Below are positions 1 through 6,782 of a DNA stretch of 7,908 nucleotides, one piece after another; position 1 is the stretch's first letter, and each line of letters begins with the position of its first letter. The notes under the pieces were generated by a model. It saw nothing but the letters and a program-made list of their open reading frames with translations, was not told where the DNA came from and ran no database searches. The stretch covers positions 1 to 7,908 of the forward strand of contig JAGXLK010000091.1 in the NCBI GenBank assembly GCA_018334735.1. The letters run 5' to 3'. The position numbers and the translations under genes are program-made. The stretch comes from Planctomycetota bacterium. GTDB lineage: Bacteria > Planctomycetota > Brocadiia > SM23-32.

Positions 1-2669
1 GAGAGAACGTGGTCGAAGATCGCAAAGTCGGAGAAAATATATTCTTTCAGGGCGGTGTGGCCTTTAACCGAGGCGTGAAAGCTGCTTTCGAACAAATCTC
101 CGGCAAAAAAATAACCGTCCCCCCCCACCAGGACGTTATGGGCGCCGTGGGAGCCGCTATTATCGCTCTGGAAGATAGCTCAGCCACGTCCACGTTCCGC
201 GGCTTCGATTTGCGAGATGTTCAATACGAACTGACCACTTTCGAATGTGAAGGGTGTTCCAACCGCTGCGAAATCCATAAAGTTTCGATCGAAGGGCAAA
301 AACCGCTCCACTACGGTAGCCGTTGCGGAAAATACGAGGATCAAAAGAAATACAAAAAAGGGGAAGGAATCCCCGAGTTGTTCGAGGAACGGGAAGAAGC
401 GCTTCTCAATACATACTCCAAAGAGCAGCCCGATAACCCGCTCGATGTGCGTATCGGGATTCCCCGCGCTCTCACGTTTTTCGATCTTTACCCGCTCTGG
501 AAAGCCTTCTTCACCGAGCTCGGATGCGAGGTCGTTCCCTCAAAACCTACTAACCGCCAGGTCATCAGCCAGGGATCCGATCACATCACAACCGAAACCT
601 GCCTGCCGATCAAAGTGGCTCACGGCCATGTCGCGAATCTGCTCGAAAGGGATGTCGACTACATCTTTGCTCCGAGCGTGATAAATATGGAACATGAGGC
701 CGAGGAGATTGTGCATAGCTATCTATGCCCGCTGGTGCAAAGTCTCCCCTACCTGTTACGGGTGGCTTTCGCGGAACAGGTGGAAGCGGGCGAACTGCCG
801 CTGATCGCTCCGGTTATGCATTTCGAAAACGGCCGCAAACATATCGACGGAAAGCTGAGAGATCTGGCCCAGATGTTCGAAGTCCCGTCCGGAAGGGTAA
901 ATCAGGCCATTGAAAAAGGATGGGATGCGCTTGATCGTTTCCACACAACGTGCCAGCAGCGAGGACGGGAGATACTTGACGGCCTGGGAGAAGACGAAAT
1001 CGCTCTGGCCATTATGAGCCGGCCCTACAATGGCTGCGATCCGGGCATAAATCTTGCCATTCCCGATAAATTGCGCGATCTGGGCGTTCTGGCTATTCCC
1101 ATCGATTTCCTTCCCCTCGAGATCCGCGGCATTCAGGATGACTTCCCGCATATGTACTGGAAATACGGCCAGAAGATCATCGCCGCCGGAGAATATATCG
1201 CCGATAAACCGAACCTCCATGCGATTTACATCACTAATTTCCGCTGCGGCCCCGATTCGTTCATAACGAAGTTTTTCGCACGCGTCATTGGGAAACCCTA
1301 TCTCACACTCGAAATCGACGAGCATAGCGCCGATGTCGGCGCCATAACACGCTGCGAGGCGTTTATCGATAGTCTCCGAAGCTCCAAATCGCGCCATAGC
1401 AAGAAAAGGGCACGCGGAGAAGACTTATTTTTCGACATCCGGGAATGCGAAGAAGATGTCACAATTTATATTCCTTACATGGATGATCACGGTTTGATGA
1501 TGCAGTCGGCGCTCCGCGCAAACGGCATCAACGCCGAGGCCCTGCCGGTATCCGATGCCGAAACCGTTGAAATCGGCCGATCCTTCACAACCGGAAACGA
1601 ATGTTTCCCGTGCATTCTCACAACAGGAGATATCGTTAAAAAAACCCGGGAAGAGAGTTTCGATCCCGACAAATCGGCATTTTTCATGGCGCAGGCCAAC
1701 GGACCCTGCCGGTTTGGCCAGTATCATAAGTTCCACCGAATGGTGCTCGACGACCTGGGGCTTGATCAGGTAAAGATGGTGGTCCTCGATCAAACAAACG
1801 ATTTCTCCAACCACCTCCAGAGTTTTGGCCCCGATTTTTATAAAACCTGCTGGGAACTGCTCGTGATCGTTGATTACATGCAGAAGCTGGTTCGGGAAAC
1901 CCGCCCTTATGAAATCAACGAAGGCGAAACCGACCGGAGCTATGAAGAATGTCTTCACCAGCTGGCCGAAATTGCGGAAGAAAAAGGAAATTATTCCAGT
2001 TTCATACCGGAAATTCGCAGCCGACTCGAAAGTATTCCGATCGATGATTCCCAGGAACGGCCCTTGATCGGTATCGTGGGGGAAATCTACGTGAGATCGA
2101 ACCCGTACGCCAACAATTTCCTCGCCCGACGACTCGAAGAAAACGGCGCTCAGGTGATGTTGCCCCCCTTCCAGGAATGGATCAACTACATTGCCGCTGA
2201 CCGACGTGAAATCGCCTGGCAGGAAGGCAAAATCTGGTCGTTCGTCAAAGAATGGATCACCGAGTTCGCCGCACGCTGGACCGAAGGACGTATCAGCAAA
2301 AACTTCCAGGAGTCTATCAACCACATTCCCCGGGAAAGTAACATCGGAGAAGTGATTAAACTCGGGGCGCGATACCTTGATCCCACGGTGAAAGGAGAAG
2401 CCATCCTCAGCATGGGGCGTGCGGTCGAATACGCCCATCACGGGTTCGACGGTATCATAAACGTCGCTCCGTTCGGATGTATGCCCGGTGCAATTGTCAA
2501 TAGCCTGCTGGAAAAATACCGACGCAACCACAACATCCCTGTTTTGAAACTCGATTACGACGGCCTGCAACAGTCAAATGAGGGCACAGCCCTTGAGGCA
2601 TTCATCCATCAGGCCCGACTCCACATGCTGCAGAAGAAACAAGAAACTTACGCAGACCAATCACATTGA
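1..2669 (+). CDS. 2-hydroxyacyl-CoA dehydratase activase-type fusion protein, C-terminal part (5' end outside window)
   Basis: This is the C-terminal part of a large BadF/HgdC-type CoA activase fused to dehydratase-like domains. The frame is open through base 3, and the GTG at 9 is an internal codon, so the true start lies upstream. Numbered from that GTG, residues 1-53 are the tail of an ASKHA-type ATPase domain (GGVAFNRGV, then the glycine- and alanine-rich end helix). Next comes a CxxCxxxC cluster (C80, C83, C87), then a DUF2229-like region (about 147-450, with ETCLP and FRCGPDSF). A second HgdB-like region (about 480-870) carries NECFPC, GPCRFGQY and PFGCMPG. In this family ATP hydrolysis drives low-potential electron transfer, and the cysteines are Fe-S ligand candidates. 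Full-length fusions are usually well over 1000 residues, so several hundred are missing here. Only a small domain is typical of true dehydratase activators, so the substrate is unknown. The family call is firm; the reaction is inferred. Confidence 0.9.
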   Translation, partial: ENVVEDRKVGENIFFQGGVAFNRGVKAAFEQISGKKITVPPHQDVMGAVGAAIIALEDSSATSTFRGFDLRDVQYELTTFECEGCSNRCEIHKVSIEGQKPLHYGSRCGKYEDQKKYKKGEGIPELFEEREEALLNTYSKEQPDNPLDVRIGIPRALTFFDLYPLWKAFFTELGCEVVPSKPTNRQVISQGSDHITTETCLPIKVAHGHVANLLERDVDYIFAPSVINMEHEAEEIVHSYLCPLVQSLPYLLRVAFAEQVEAGELPLIAPVMHFENGRKHIDGKLRDLAQMFEVPSGRVNQAIEKGWDALDRFHTTCQQRGREILDGLGEDEIALAIMSRPYNGCDPGINLAIPDKLRDLGVLAIPIDFLPLEIRGIQDDFPHMYWKYGQKIIAAGEYIADKPNLHAIYITNFRCGPDSFITKFFARVIGKPYLTLEIDEHSADVGAITRCEAFIDSLRSSKSRHSKKRARGEDLFFDIRECEEDVTIYIPYMDDHGLMMQSALRANGINAEALPVSDAETVEIGRSFTTGNECFPCILTTGDIVKKTREESFDPDKSAFFMAQANGPCRFGQYHKFHRMVLDDLGLDQVKMVVLDQTNDFSNHLQSFGPDFYKTCWELLVIVDYMQKLVRETRPYEINEGETDRSYEECLHQLAEIAEEKGNYSSFIPEIRSRLESIPIDDSQERPLIGIVGEIYVRSNPYANNFLARRLEENGAQVMLPPFQEWINYIAADRREIAWQEGKIWSFVKEWITEFAARWTEGRISKNFQESINHIPRESNIGEVIKLGARYLDPTVKGEAILSMGRAVEYAHHGFDGIINVAPFGCMPGAIVNSLLEKYRRNHNIPVLKLDYDGLQQSNEGTALEAFIHQARLHMLQKKQETYADQSH

Positions 2670-2673
2670 AGCA

Positions 2674-2690
2674 AAACGCGTTGAGCGTTT
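2674..2690 (+). other. short stem-loop after the activase gene
   Basis: AAACGC (2674-2679) and GCGTTT (2685-2690) form a 6-bp perfect stem around a 5-nt loop, five bases after the activase stop codon. No run of T follows, so this is not a convincing intrinsic terminator. It may be a processing or mRNA-stability hairpin, or chance. Confidence 0.25.
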
Positions 2691-2790
2691 AACCGGTACA
2701 ACAGCCCCCGGAAAGCGTATACGAAGCTTAACGCAAAAGAATACCAGAACATGCGTATAAACCGAGCGGATCGCGTCCGAAATAAAAACA

Positions 2791-2797
2791 AAAGGAG
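2791..2797 (+). promoter_or_regulatory. strong ribosome binding site of the leuD-like gene
   Basis: AAAGGAG lies 8 nt before the ATG at 2806. It is a near-consensus Shine-Dalgarno sequence at good spacing and fixes the start of the downstream gene. The 136-bp gap upstream of the ATG is long enough for a separate promoter. A TATAAA at 2756-2761 could be a -10 box, but no matching -35 box is visible. Confidence 0.75.
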
Positions 2798-2805
2798 ATG
2801 CTCCC

Positions 2806-3294
2806 ATGGAAGGTAATTGCTGGATATTCGGCGACGATATCAATACCGACGAAATCATTCCGGCCCGATACCTGAATACCACCGATCCCGAAGAACTGGC
2901 CGCCCACTGTATGGAAGACGCCGACGCCAATTTCGTCAGTAAAGCCGAACCCGGAGATATCATCGTCGGCGGCAGAAACTTTGGTTGCGGTTCCAGCCGC
3001 GAACATGCCCCTATCGCCATCAAAGGTTTCGGTATCCAGTGTGTCGTCGCAAAATCCTTTGCCCGCATATTTTTCCGCAACTGTATCAACATTGGCCTCC
3101 CCATCGCCGAATGCCCCGAAGCCGCCTCCGAAGTGAAAGAAGGCGATGTGCTGGAAATCGATGTTGAAGAAGGACGGATTACAAACACCAGCCAGGGCAA
3201 AACCTACGACTTCCGCCCCTATCCAGAAGAAATCCGCGGTATCATTAAAGCTGGGGGGCTGATGAATTTCGCCCGCCAGCTTCGGGAATCTTAA
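2806..3294 (+). CDS. leuD: 3-isopropylmalate/homoaconitate dehydratase small subunit (LeuD family)
   Basis: This 162-residue protein is a complete small, swivelling-domain subunit of the aconitase superfamily. The length fits the archaeal/clostridial-type LeuD, HacB and DmdB proteins (about 160-170 residues). Visible signatures are DDINTDEIIPARYL (10-23), the active-site loop FGCGSSREHAP (59-69) with the substrate-binding S-S-R, and the conserved tail IIKAGGLMNF (146-155). With a Fe-S large subunit, the family isomerises 2- or 3-isopropylmalate (leucine synthesis), homoaconitate or dimethylmalate. The specificity loop after the first motif reads YLNT, which I cannot assign to one substrate. 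No large-subunit gene is present in the window; the upstream neighbour is the activase fusion, so leuC must lie elsewhere. The ATG has an excellent ribosome binding site. The family is very secure; the gene symbol and leucine-pathway role are likely but not proven. Confidence 0.93.
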   Translation: MEGNCWIFGDDINTDEIIPARYLNTTDPEELAAHCMEDADANFVSKAEPGDIIVGGRNFGCGSSREHAPIAIKGFGIQCVVAKSFARIFFRNCINIGLPIAECPEAASEVKEGDVLEIDVEEGRITNTSQGKTYDFRPYPEEIRGIIKAGGLMNFARQLRES

Positions 3295-3474
3295 AAAACG
3301 AATCGACCAGCGCCGTTGCCTCAAAATCGATTTTTGGGGCCCTCTCGTCCGGCGTTTTGGCCTCTGGCAACGAGGCAAAGACCGTGACCGCAGAGAAAAG
3401 AGGCGCTGTCTTGCCCCACCCCACCATAATATCCTGCCCAGCTGGAATTTTTTGCGCCCTCAACTCAGGGGCGG
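3295..3474. other. noncoding stretch rich in inverted repeats between leuD and the UroD remnant
   Basis: No plus-strand frame here resembles the missing N-terminal half of the UroD gene that follows, and several frames contain stops. The stretch holds nested complementary arms: 3305-3314 with 3402-3410 (9 bp, one bulged C at 3308) and TTGCCTC 3316-3322 with GAGGCAA 3372-3378. Competing pairings are CGTTGCC 3314-3320 with GGCAACG 3366-3372, and a hairpin GCCTC 3360-3364 with GAGGC 3372-3376. It could be a structured transcript, a dispersed repeat or an insertion scar. On the minus strand it is open from 3463 into the end of leuD, with no recognisable product. Confidence 0.4.
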
Positions 3475-4011
3475 TATCATGAAACCGATGCCCGACTATC
3501 GATTGAAATGTATGAAATCATGAAAGAAGGTGGCTTAGTTTTTGATGGGGGTTTCATACTTTGCGATCTGGGCTACCGCAATGGGTTGTTGTTCTCCCCC
3601 CATCACTATGACGAACAGCTGCGACCCACCTTTAAAAAACTTGTCCAGTATTTCAAAGACGAAGGGCTGCCCGTTATCTTGCACTCCTGCGGATGTGTAA
3701 AAGAACTGATCCCGAGATTTATCGAAGATGGTCTCATGTGCCTGCAACCACTCGAAGTTAAGGCCGGAATGGACGTGATTGAACTGAAGCGTGAGTACGG
3801 CGACCGCCTGGCTTTCATGGGCGGCGTAGACGTGCGCCGGATGAAAGAGTCGGACCCCAGCATAATCGAGCGTGAGATCCGTAATAAAATAGTCCCGGCC
3901 AAAAAGGGAGGTGATTACATCTATCATACCAATCACTCAATCCCCGACAACGTAAGCTTCCAGCAATTTGAGCACGTTCTGGAATTGGTAAAGGAATATG
4001 GTGCGTACTGA
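3475..4011 (+). pseudogene. C-terminal half of a uroporphyrinogen decarboxylase-family protein, N-terminus lost
   Basis: The first in-frame ATG (3508) would give 167 residues, against the usual 330-380 for the family. UroD-like sequence already runs in frame before that ATG (about 3475 onward, with ETDARLSIEM), so the ATG is not a natural start, and no ribosome binding site precedes it. An in-frame stop sits at 3427-3429. Numbered from 3508, the retained half has CDLGYRNGLLFSP (19-31), the HSCG metal-binding type motif (59-62), GGVD (106-108) and an intact C-terminal helix ending at a natural stop. Family members are either heme-pathway decarboxylases or, more often in such genomes, MtaA/CmuA-like methyl transfer proteins. 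The N-terminal part of the barrel is missing, so catalysis is unlikely. The best reading is a deletion or insertion remnant; an assembly error is the main alternative. Confidence 0.75.
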
Positions 4012-4056
4012 TGCCGTCCCGCGATGCAACAACCCCCTTCGGTACCGGCGGACACC

Positions 4057-4094
4057 GACGATATGCACCGGGCTAAGACTTTAACCATATCGTC
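4057..4094. terminator. perfect 9-bp inverted repeat between convergent genes, possible bidirectional terminator
   Basis: GACGATATG (4057-4065) and CATATCGTC (4086-4094) are exact reverse complements separated by 20 nt. They lie in the 103-bp gap between the UroD remnant and the oppositely oriented UroD gene. The position suits a shared terminator, but the loop is long and there is no T run on either side. A protein-binding site is equally possible. Confidence 0.35.
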
Positions 4095-4114
4095 TCCAGG
4101 TGCCATTATGCGGG

Positions 4115-5179
4115 CTATCCGTTCCGAATTTCCTGCAGCCGCCTCGCTATCGCGGTTGCCCCAGCCGCCCCCTCCGCCTGAACCCAAAAGACGACCCGCG
4201 TTTCTTCTGGAAACTGATCCGGCCAACTTTTCGGCTGGCCATCGGGTTGCCAGCCCAAAGGTATCTGAACAGCAGCATCGCCATAGAAACGCAGGGAATC
4301 GAGCAGATACTTCCGGGCGTCTCGTGTCGGAGGTGCGTTGTGGTTGATAACCCTGAGCCCCGGCAACGAACGGAAATTGTTCCATTGGTGCCGCGCATCG
4401 GCGCAGCAGTGTATGCCCAAACCACCAAAATGATCAGAAATGGCGACCAGACCGTCGCGGAAGAACTGACAGAACATCTCCTCGTTGATCGAACCCACTT
4501 CGTCAACGGACAACGTGAGGCCGTCGGCCATCACATAGTCGGGATAGTGCGCGACAAAAGTCGTTCCATAACGCCCGAACCACTCGTCGAAAAAAGAAAT
4601 GAGCAGAGCTCGGACCTTTTCGGCGAGGGCGATGACGGCTTCGGGGGTCTCGACCATCGCGCAAAAAAGATCCGATTTGTCCCAGATAAGAGCGACGATA
4701 TCCATCGGGCTCTGTATGTCCACCGGTTTCATTAAAGCCACCGACCCGCCGCGTCGGAAAAGTTCATCGGCAATATCGAAAAGGTAGCTAAGCGAAGACG
4801 TGCTCAATTCCGGGGTTTCCAGAGCATCGGCTTCCCGGGCCGTATGCACCATCGGCAGCGCAAAAGGGTTTGTGTCGTCCGGGCGATGCACCTCGCATCC
4901 AAATGCTTCGGCGAAGATCTCGGTACCCGTCATGTTGCTGATGTAAGGCACCCGATCGTCCTCGACAAGTTCGGTCTTCTTACACATCAGTTCGTATTCG
5001 GCCCATCGCCTCTCGACTCGCTCGTCGGCCCTATCCGGCCACGGAGGCACGGCGGGAGGCAGTTGCTCTTCCTCTTCGGGCAGAGAGAAATTAACGTAGA
5101 ACAGAAATTTGAAAGGGCTCTCCCCCTCAATGAAAGACTCCCACCGGGCGAGTCGATCTTCCATCGTCGAAACAGACAT
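4115..5179 (-). CDS. divergent uroporphyrinogen decarboxylase-family protein
   Basis: This 354-residue protein has the length and architecture of a UroD/MtaA-superfamily TIM barrel. Recognisable elements are the N-terminal MEDRLARWESFIEG helix, NMTGTEIFAEAFGCEV (82-97), the helix region KVRALLISFFDEWFGRYG (188-205), MADGLTLSVDEVGSINEEMF (217-236, equivalent to the DDLG/SPEMF segment) and HCCAD (257-261) where relatives have HxCG. H257 and C259 are candidate zinc ligands, with the usual glycine replaced by Ala260-Asp261. True heme UroDs have a conserved N-terminal arginine-rich motif that I do not see, so heme synthesis is unlikely. A methyl-transfer or related catabolic role is more plausible, substrate unknown. 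It sits 51 bp after the hydrolase gene on the same strand and is probably the last gene of that operon. The ATG is supported by CCGGAG 9 nt upstream. Superfamily secure, function open. Confidence 0.85.
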   Translation of the reverse strand: MSVSTMEDRLARWESFIEGESPFKFLFYVNFSLPEEEEQLPPAVPPWPDRADERVERRWAEYELMCKKTELVEDDRVPYISNMTGTEIFAEAFGCEVHRPDDTNPFALPMVHTAREADALETPELSTSSLSYLFDIADELFRRGGSVALMKPVDIQSPMDIVALIWDKSDLFCAMVETPEAVIALAEKVRALLISFFDEWFGRYGTTFVAHYPDYVMADGLTLSVDEVGSINEEMFCQFFRDGLVAISDHFGGLGIHCCADARHQWNNFRSLPGLRVINHNAPPTRDARKYLLDSLRFYGDAAVQIPLGWQPDGQPKSWPDQFPEETRVVFWVQAEGAAGATAIARRLQEIRNG

Positions 5180-5188
5180 AATGAAAAT

Positions 5189-5194
5189 CTCCGG
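5189..5194 (-). promoter_or_regulatory. ribosome binding site of the divergent UroD-family gene
   Basis: On the minus strand CCGGAG occurs here, 9 nt before the ATG at 5179-5177. It supports that start over the internal Met six codons in. No promoter is evident in the 51-bp gap after the hydrolase stop, which fits read-through transcription. Confidence 0.6.
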
Positions 5195-5230
5195 ACTGGA
5201 TTTCTACCTTTTATTTGCGAATGGAAATGA

Positions 5231-6247
5231 TTATTGAATGGACAGTATGCGACGCGGATTCTCGAGCATGATAACCTCTTCTTCCTCCGGCGTCAGCCCG
5301 AGTTCCCGGAACGCCGGCAATATATCGGTGAACATGTAAAGGAACGGCGGCGGGGGCATGAACGTGCAGGCTCCGAACGGTCCGGACTCCGAACAAAATG
5401 CCCAGTCCAGACCGAAACAAATTTTGTCACCGTGCCCCGCGTCGAAAATTTCGTGAATGGCTTCCACCAGCGGACGCCATCTCTCGATATCGCCGTCGAC
5501 GCTCAGGTTCGTCGGCAAAAAACTTACCCCCCGTTCCATCCATTTCAGGCAGTTCTTCCGTCTTTCCGGGTCAGCCAGATGTCCGGCCGTGTGGCCGACC
5601 ACTACCCGTGATAGGGGCACACCCTCTTCATCCAGCAACCGAATTTGCGTTTCTTCTGCCCCCAAAGCCGTACAGTGAGTGGTAATATGAGCTCCGCTCG
5701 CTTTCTGGGCTCGCGCGCCGGCGCGAAATGCCTTTTCTTCCGCTTCCGTGAACTCCGCCGCGCTGGAGGCGAGTTTGATGGCACCGGCCCGGACTTCTGT
5801 GCCGTGTATGCCGTCGAGCAACTCGCCGATACAAAAATCGGCCATCTCGTCCACGGACGCCTCCCGCGCGAATGGCCAAATTGCGTCCTTCGGGTTGCTC
5901 ACCCAGTAGGTCCCGGTCTCCACTTCCCGATAAAAACCGGTGCAAAGAACGATATGGATCCCGGCCGCCCGCGAGGCATCGACATAGAAATCCGGCCAGG
6001 CCCGGAATGGCGGCGGGCTGGCTTCCACAAAAGCATGACAGTCGTGTTCATTCAGTTTCGCCAGGTATGGAATAGCTTCATCCATCAGCAGCGCACGTCG
6101 TTCCTCAGAGATCGGCGCCTCCTCCTGCATGCGACCATTTTCCCAATCCCAGCAGTCAAAGTGGAGATGTTCGTGCATGAGAACACGTCCCACTTCTTCA
6201 GGGGCGACCGAGCCCTGCGCGGTGATGATACGTCCGGGATCATTCAT
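5231..6247 (-). CDS. phosphotriesterase-family metal-dependent hydrolase (amidohydrolase superfamily)
   Basis: Read from the ATG at 6247, the 338-residue product matches the length of phosphotriesterase-related (PTE/Php/lactonase) TIM-barrel proteins. The two-metal site is visible in order: HEHLH (His25 and His27), the bridging lysine candidate K158 in GAIKLASS, H191 in THC, H219 in VVGHTAGH, and D281 in FGLDWAF. The family C-terminal signature NPRRIL (residues 330-335) is present. Members hydrolyse phosphotriesters, lactones or esters; the substrate here cannot be inferred. There is no signal peptide, so it is cytoplasmic. An alternative GTG start at 6250 adds one residue. The ATG is preferred because a GGGAGG site lies 8 nt before it but only 5 nt before the GTG. 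The start overlaps the stop of the DUF3830 gene (TGATG), implying translational coupling. The UroD-like gene follows after 51 bp. Confidence 0.92.
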   Translation of the reverse strand: MNDPGRIITAQGSVAPEEVGRVLMHEHLHFDCWDWENGRMQEEAPISEERRALLMDEAIPYLAKLNEHDCHAFVEASPPPFRAWPDFYVDASRAAGIHIVLCTGFYREVETGTYWVSNPKDAIWPFAREASVDEMADFCIGELLDGIHGTEVRAGAIKLASSAAEFTEAEEKAFRAGARAQKASGAHITTHCTALGAEETQIRLLDEEGVPLSRVVVGHTAGHLADPERRKNCLKWMERGVSFLPTNLSVDGDIERWRPLVEAIHEIFDAGHGDKICFGLDWAFCSESGPFGACTFMPPPPFLYMFTDILPAFRELGLTPEEEEVIMLENPRRILSIQ

Positions 6248-6705
6248 CACGTTTTCCTCCCAAGGGTGACTCGATCACCTTCTCCGCTCAGCAACAGACC
6301 CGCCTCGCGTCGCAGGAGCGCTCGGTGTTCCCGATCCACAATCTTCGCGAACAGGTTGCCCGCGATCCAGCCCTGGGCAAGCTTGCTCTGTCCGCGGTCC
6401 CAGTATATACCGATATCGTAGACCATCTCGCCGTCCCGGGTTGGTGGTTGACGGTAATGGTAGTAAAGGATATCACCGTGTTCGGGGAAAACGGTGGAAT
6501 TTTCGTAGGGAATCTCTTCCTGCGGCTCAGGGACAAAACACCACATCTCCGGTCCCGTCTCACCGCCATGGTGCAGATCCTGAGTGATCGGATCAACGAT
6601 TGCGTGCCAAAAATTCTCGCAGGTGATCGGAGCCTTTTCTTCCACCAAATTGGCCACAACGGAGATTCCACCGGTCTCAAATACGATTTCAAACTGTTTA
6701 ACCAT
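6247..6705 (-). CDS. DUF3830 family protein (cyclophilin-like fold)
   Basis: The 152-residue sequence matches the DUF3830 pattern. It has a short beta start (FEIVFETGG), VEEKAPITCENFW (21-33), a central GGETGPEMW (47-55), ENSTVFPEHGDILYY (68-82), a strand YDIGIYW (96-102), and the terminal GNLFAKI (116-122). Family members adopt a cyclophilin-like barrel but lack a demonstrated peptidyl-prolyl isomerase activity, and their biochemical role is not established. Many sit beside hydrolases and transporters of small-molecule catabolism. Here it precedes a phosphotriesterase-like hydrolase and overlaps it by one base, so the two products are probably made in fixed ratio. The ribosome binding site is weak (AAAGGGA, 3 nt before the ATG), and there is no signal peptide. 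The last 25 or so residues are charged and look poorly conserved. Family call is good; function is not known. Confidence 0.83.
   Translation of the reverse strand: MVKQFEIVFETGGISVVANLVEEKAPITCENFWHAIVDPITQDLHHGGETGPEMWCFVPEPQEEIPYENSTVFPEHGDILYYHYRQPPTRDGEMVYDIGIYWDRGQSKLAQGWIAGNLFAKIVDREHRALLRREAGLLLSGEGDRVTLGRKT
6256..6261 (-). promoter_or_regulatory. ribosome binding site deciding the hydrolase start
   Basis: On the minus strand GGGAGG lies inside the end of the DUF3830 gene. It is 8 nt before the ATG at 6247-6245 but only 5 nt before the GTG at 6250-6248, which favours the ATG. Its location within the upstream gene fits translational coupling. Confidence 0.65.
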
Positions 6706-6740
6706 AGTTCCCTTTCTCGCGAAATTGCGCGGAGGTTAAA

Positions 6741-6750
6741 TCCGTACGGA
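6741..6750. repeat. 10-bp perfect palindrome in the gap before the DUF3830 gene
   Basis: TCCGTACGGA is its own reverse complement and lies in the 77-bp gap between the aminotransferase stop and the DUF3830 start. A dimeric regulator site is possible, but a single copy may be chance. I see no clear promoter or T-tract terminator in this gap. Confidence 0.25.
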
Positions 6751-6782
6751 AGCCGGGGGTCTTTTTGAAGCACTCGTGCCGT

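Noticed and set aside
756..1397. 213-codon antisense open frame in the activase gene
   Set aside because: Same reason: it is a shadow of the conserved plus-strand protein.
1425..2570. 381-codon open frame antisense to the activase gene
   Set aside because: It is the mirror of strong codon bias in a clear plus-strand gene; its product matches no family and it has no ribosome binding site.
2670..2805. possible promoter (TATAAA at 2756) before leuD
   Set aside because: There is no -35 element at acceptable spacing, so it is not called as a promoter.
2728..3378. 216-codon antisense open frame across leuD
   Set aside because: It overlaps a secure LeuD gene; the phenylalanine- and glycine-rich product looks like reverse-complement translation.
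3245..3463. 72-codon minus-strand frame covering the noncoding stretch
   Set aside because: It has no recognised product, overlaps the end of leuD and has no clear ribosome binding site. The stretch is reported instead as structured or repeat-like.
4100..4735. 211-codon plus-strand frame opposite the UroD-like gene
   Set aside because: It is antisense to a secure minus-strand gene, and its arginine- and proline-rich product is typical of a shadow frame.
5645..6421. 258-codon plus-strand frame opposite the hydrolase gene
   Set aside because: The minus-strand frame has all phosphotriesterase metal ligands; this frame has no domain signature.
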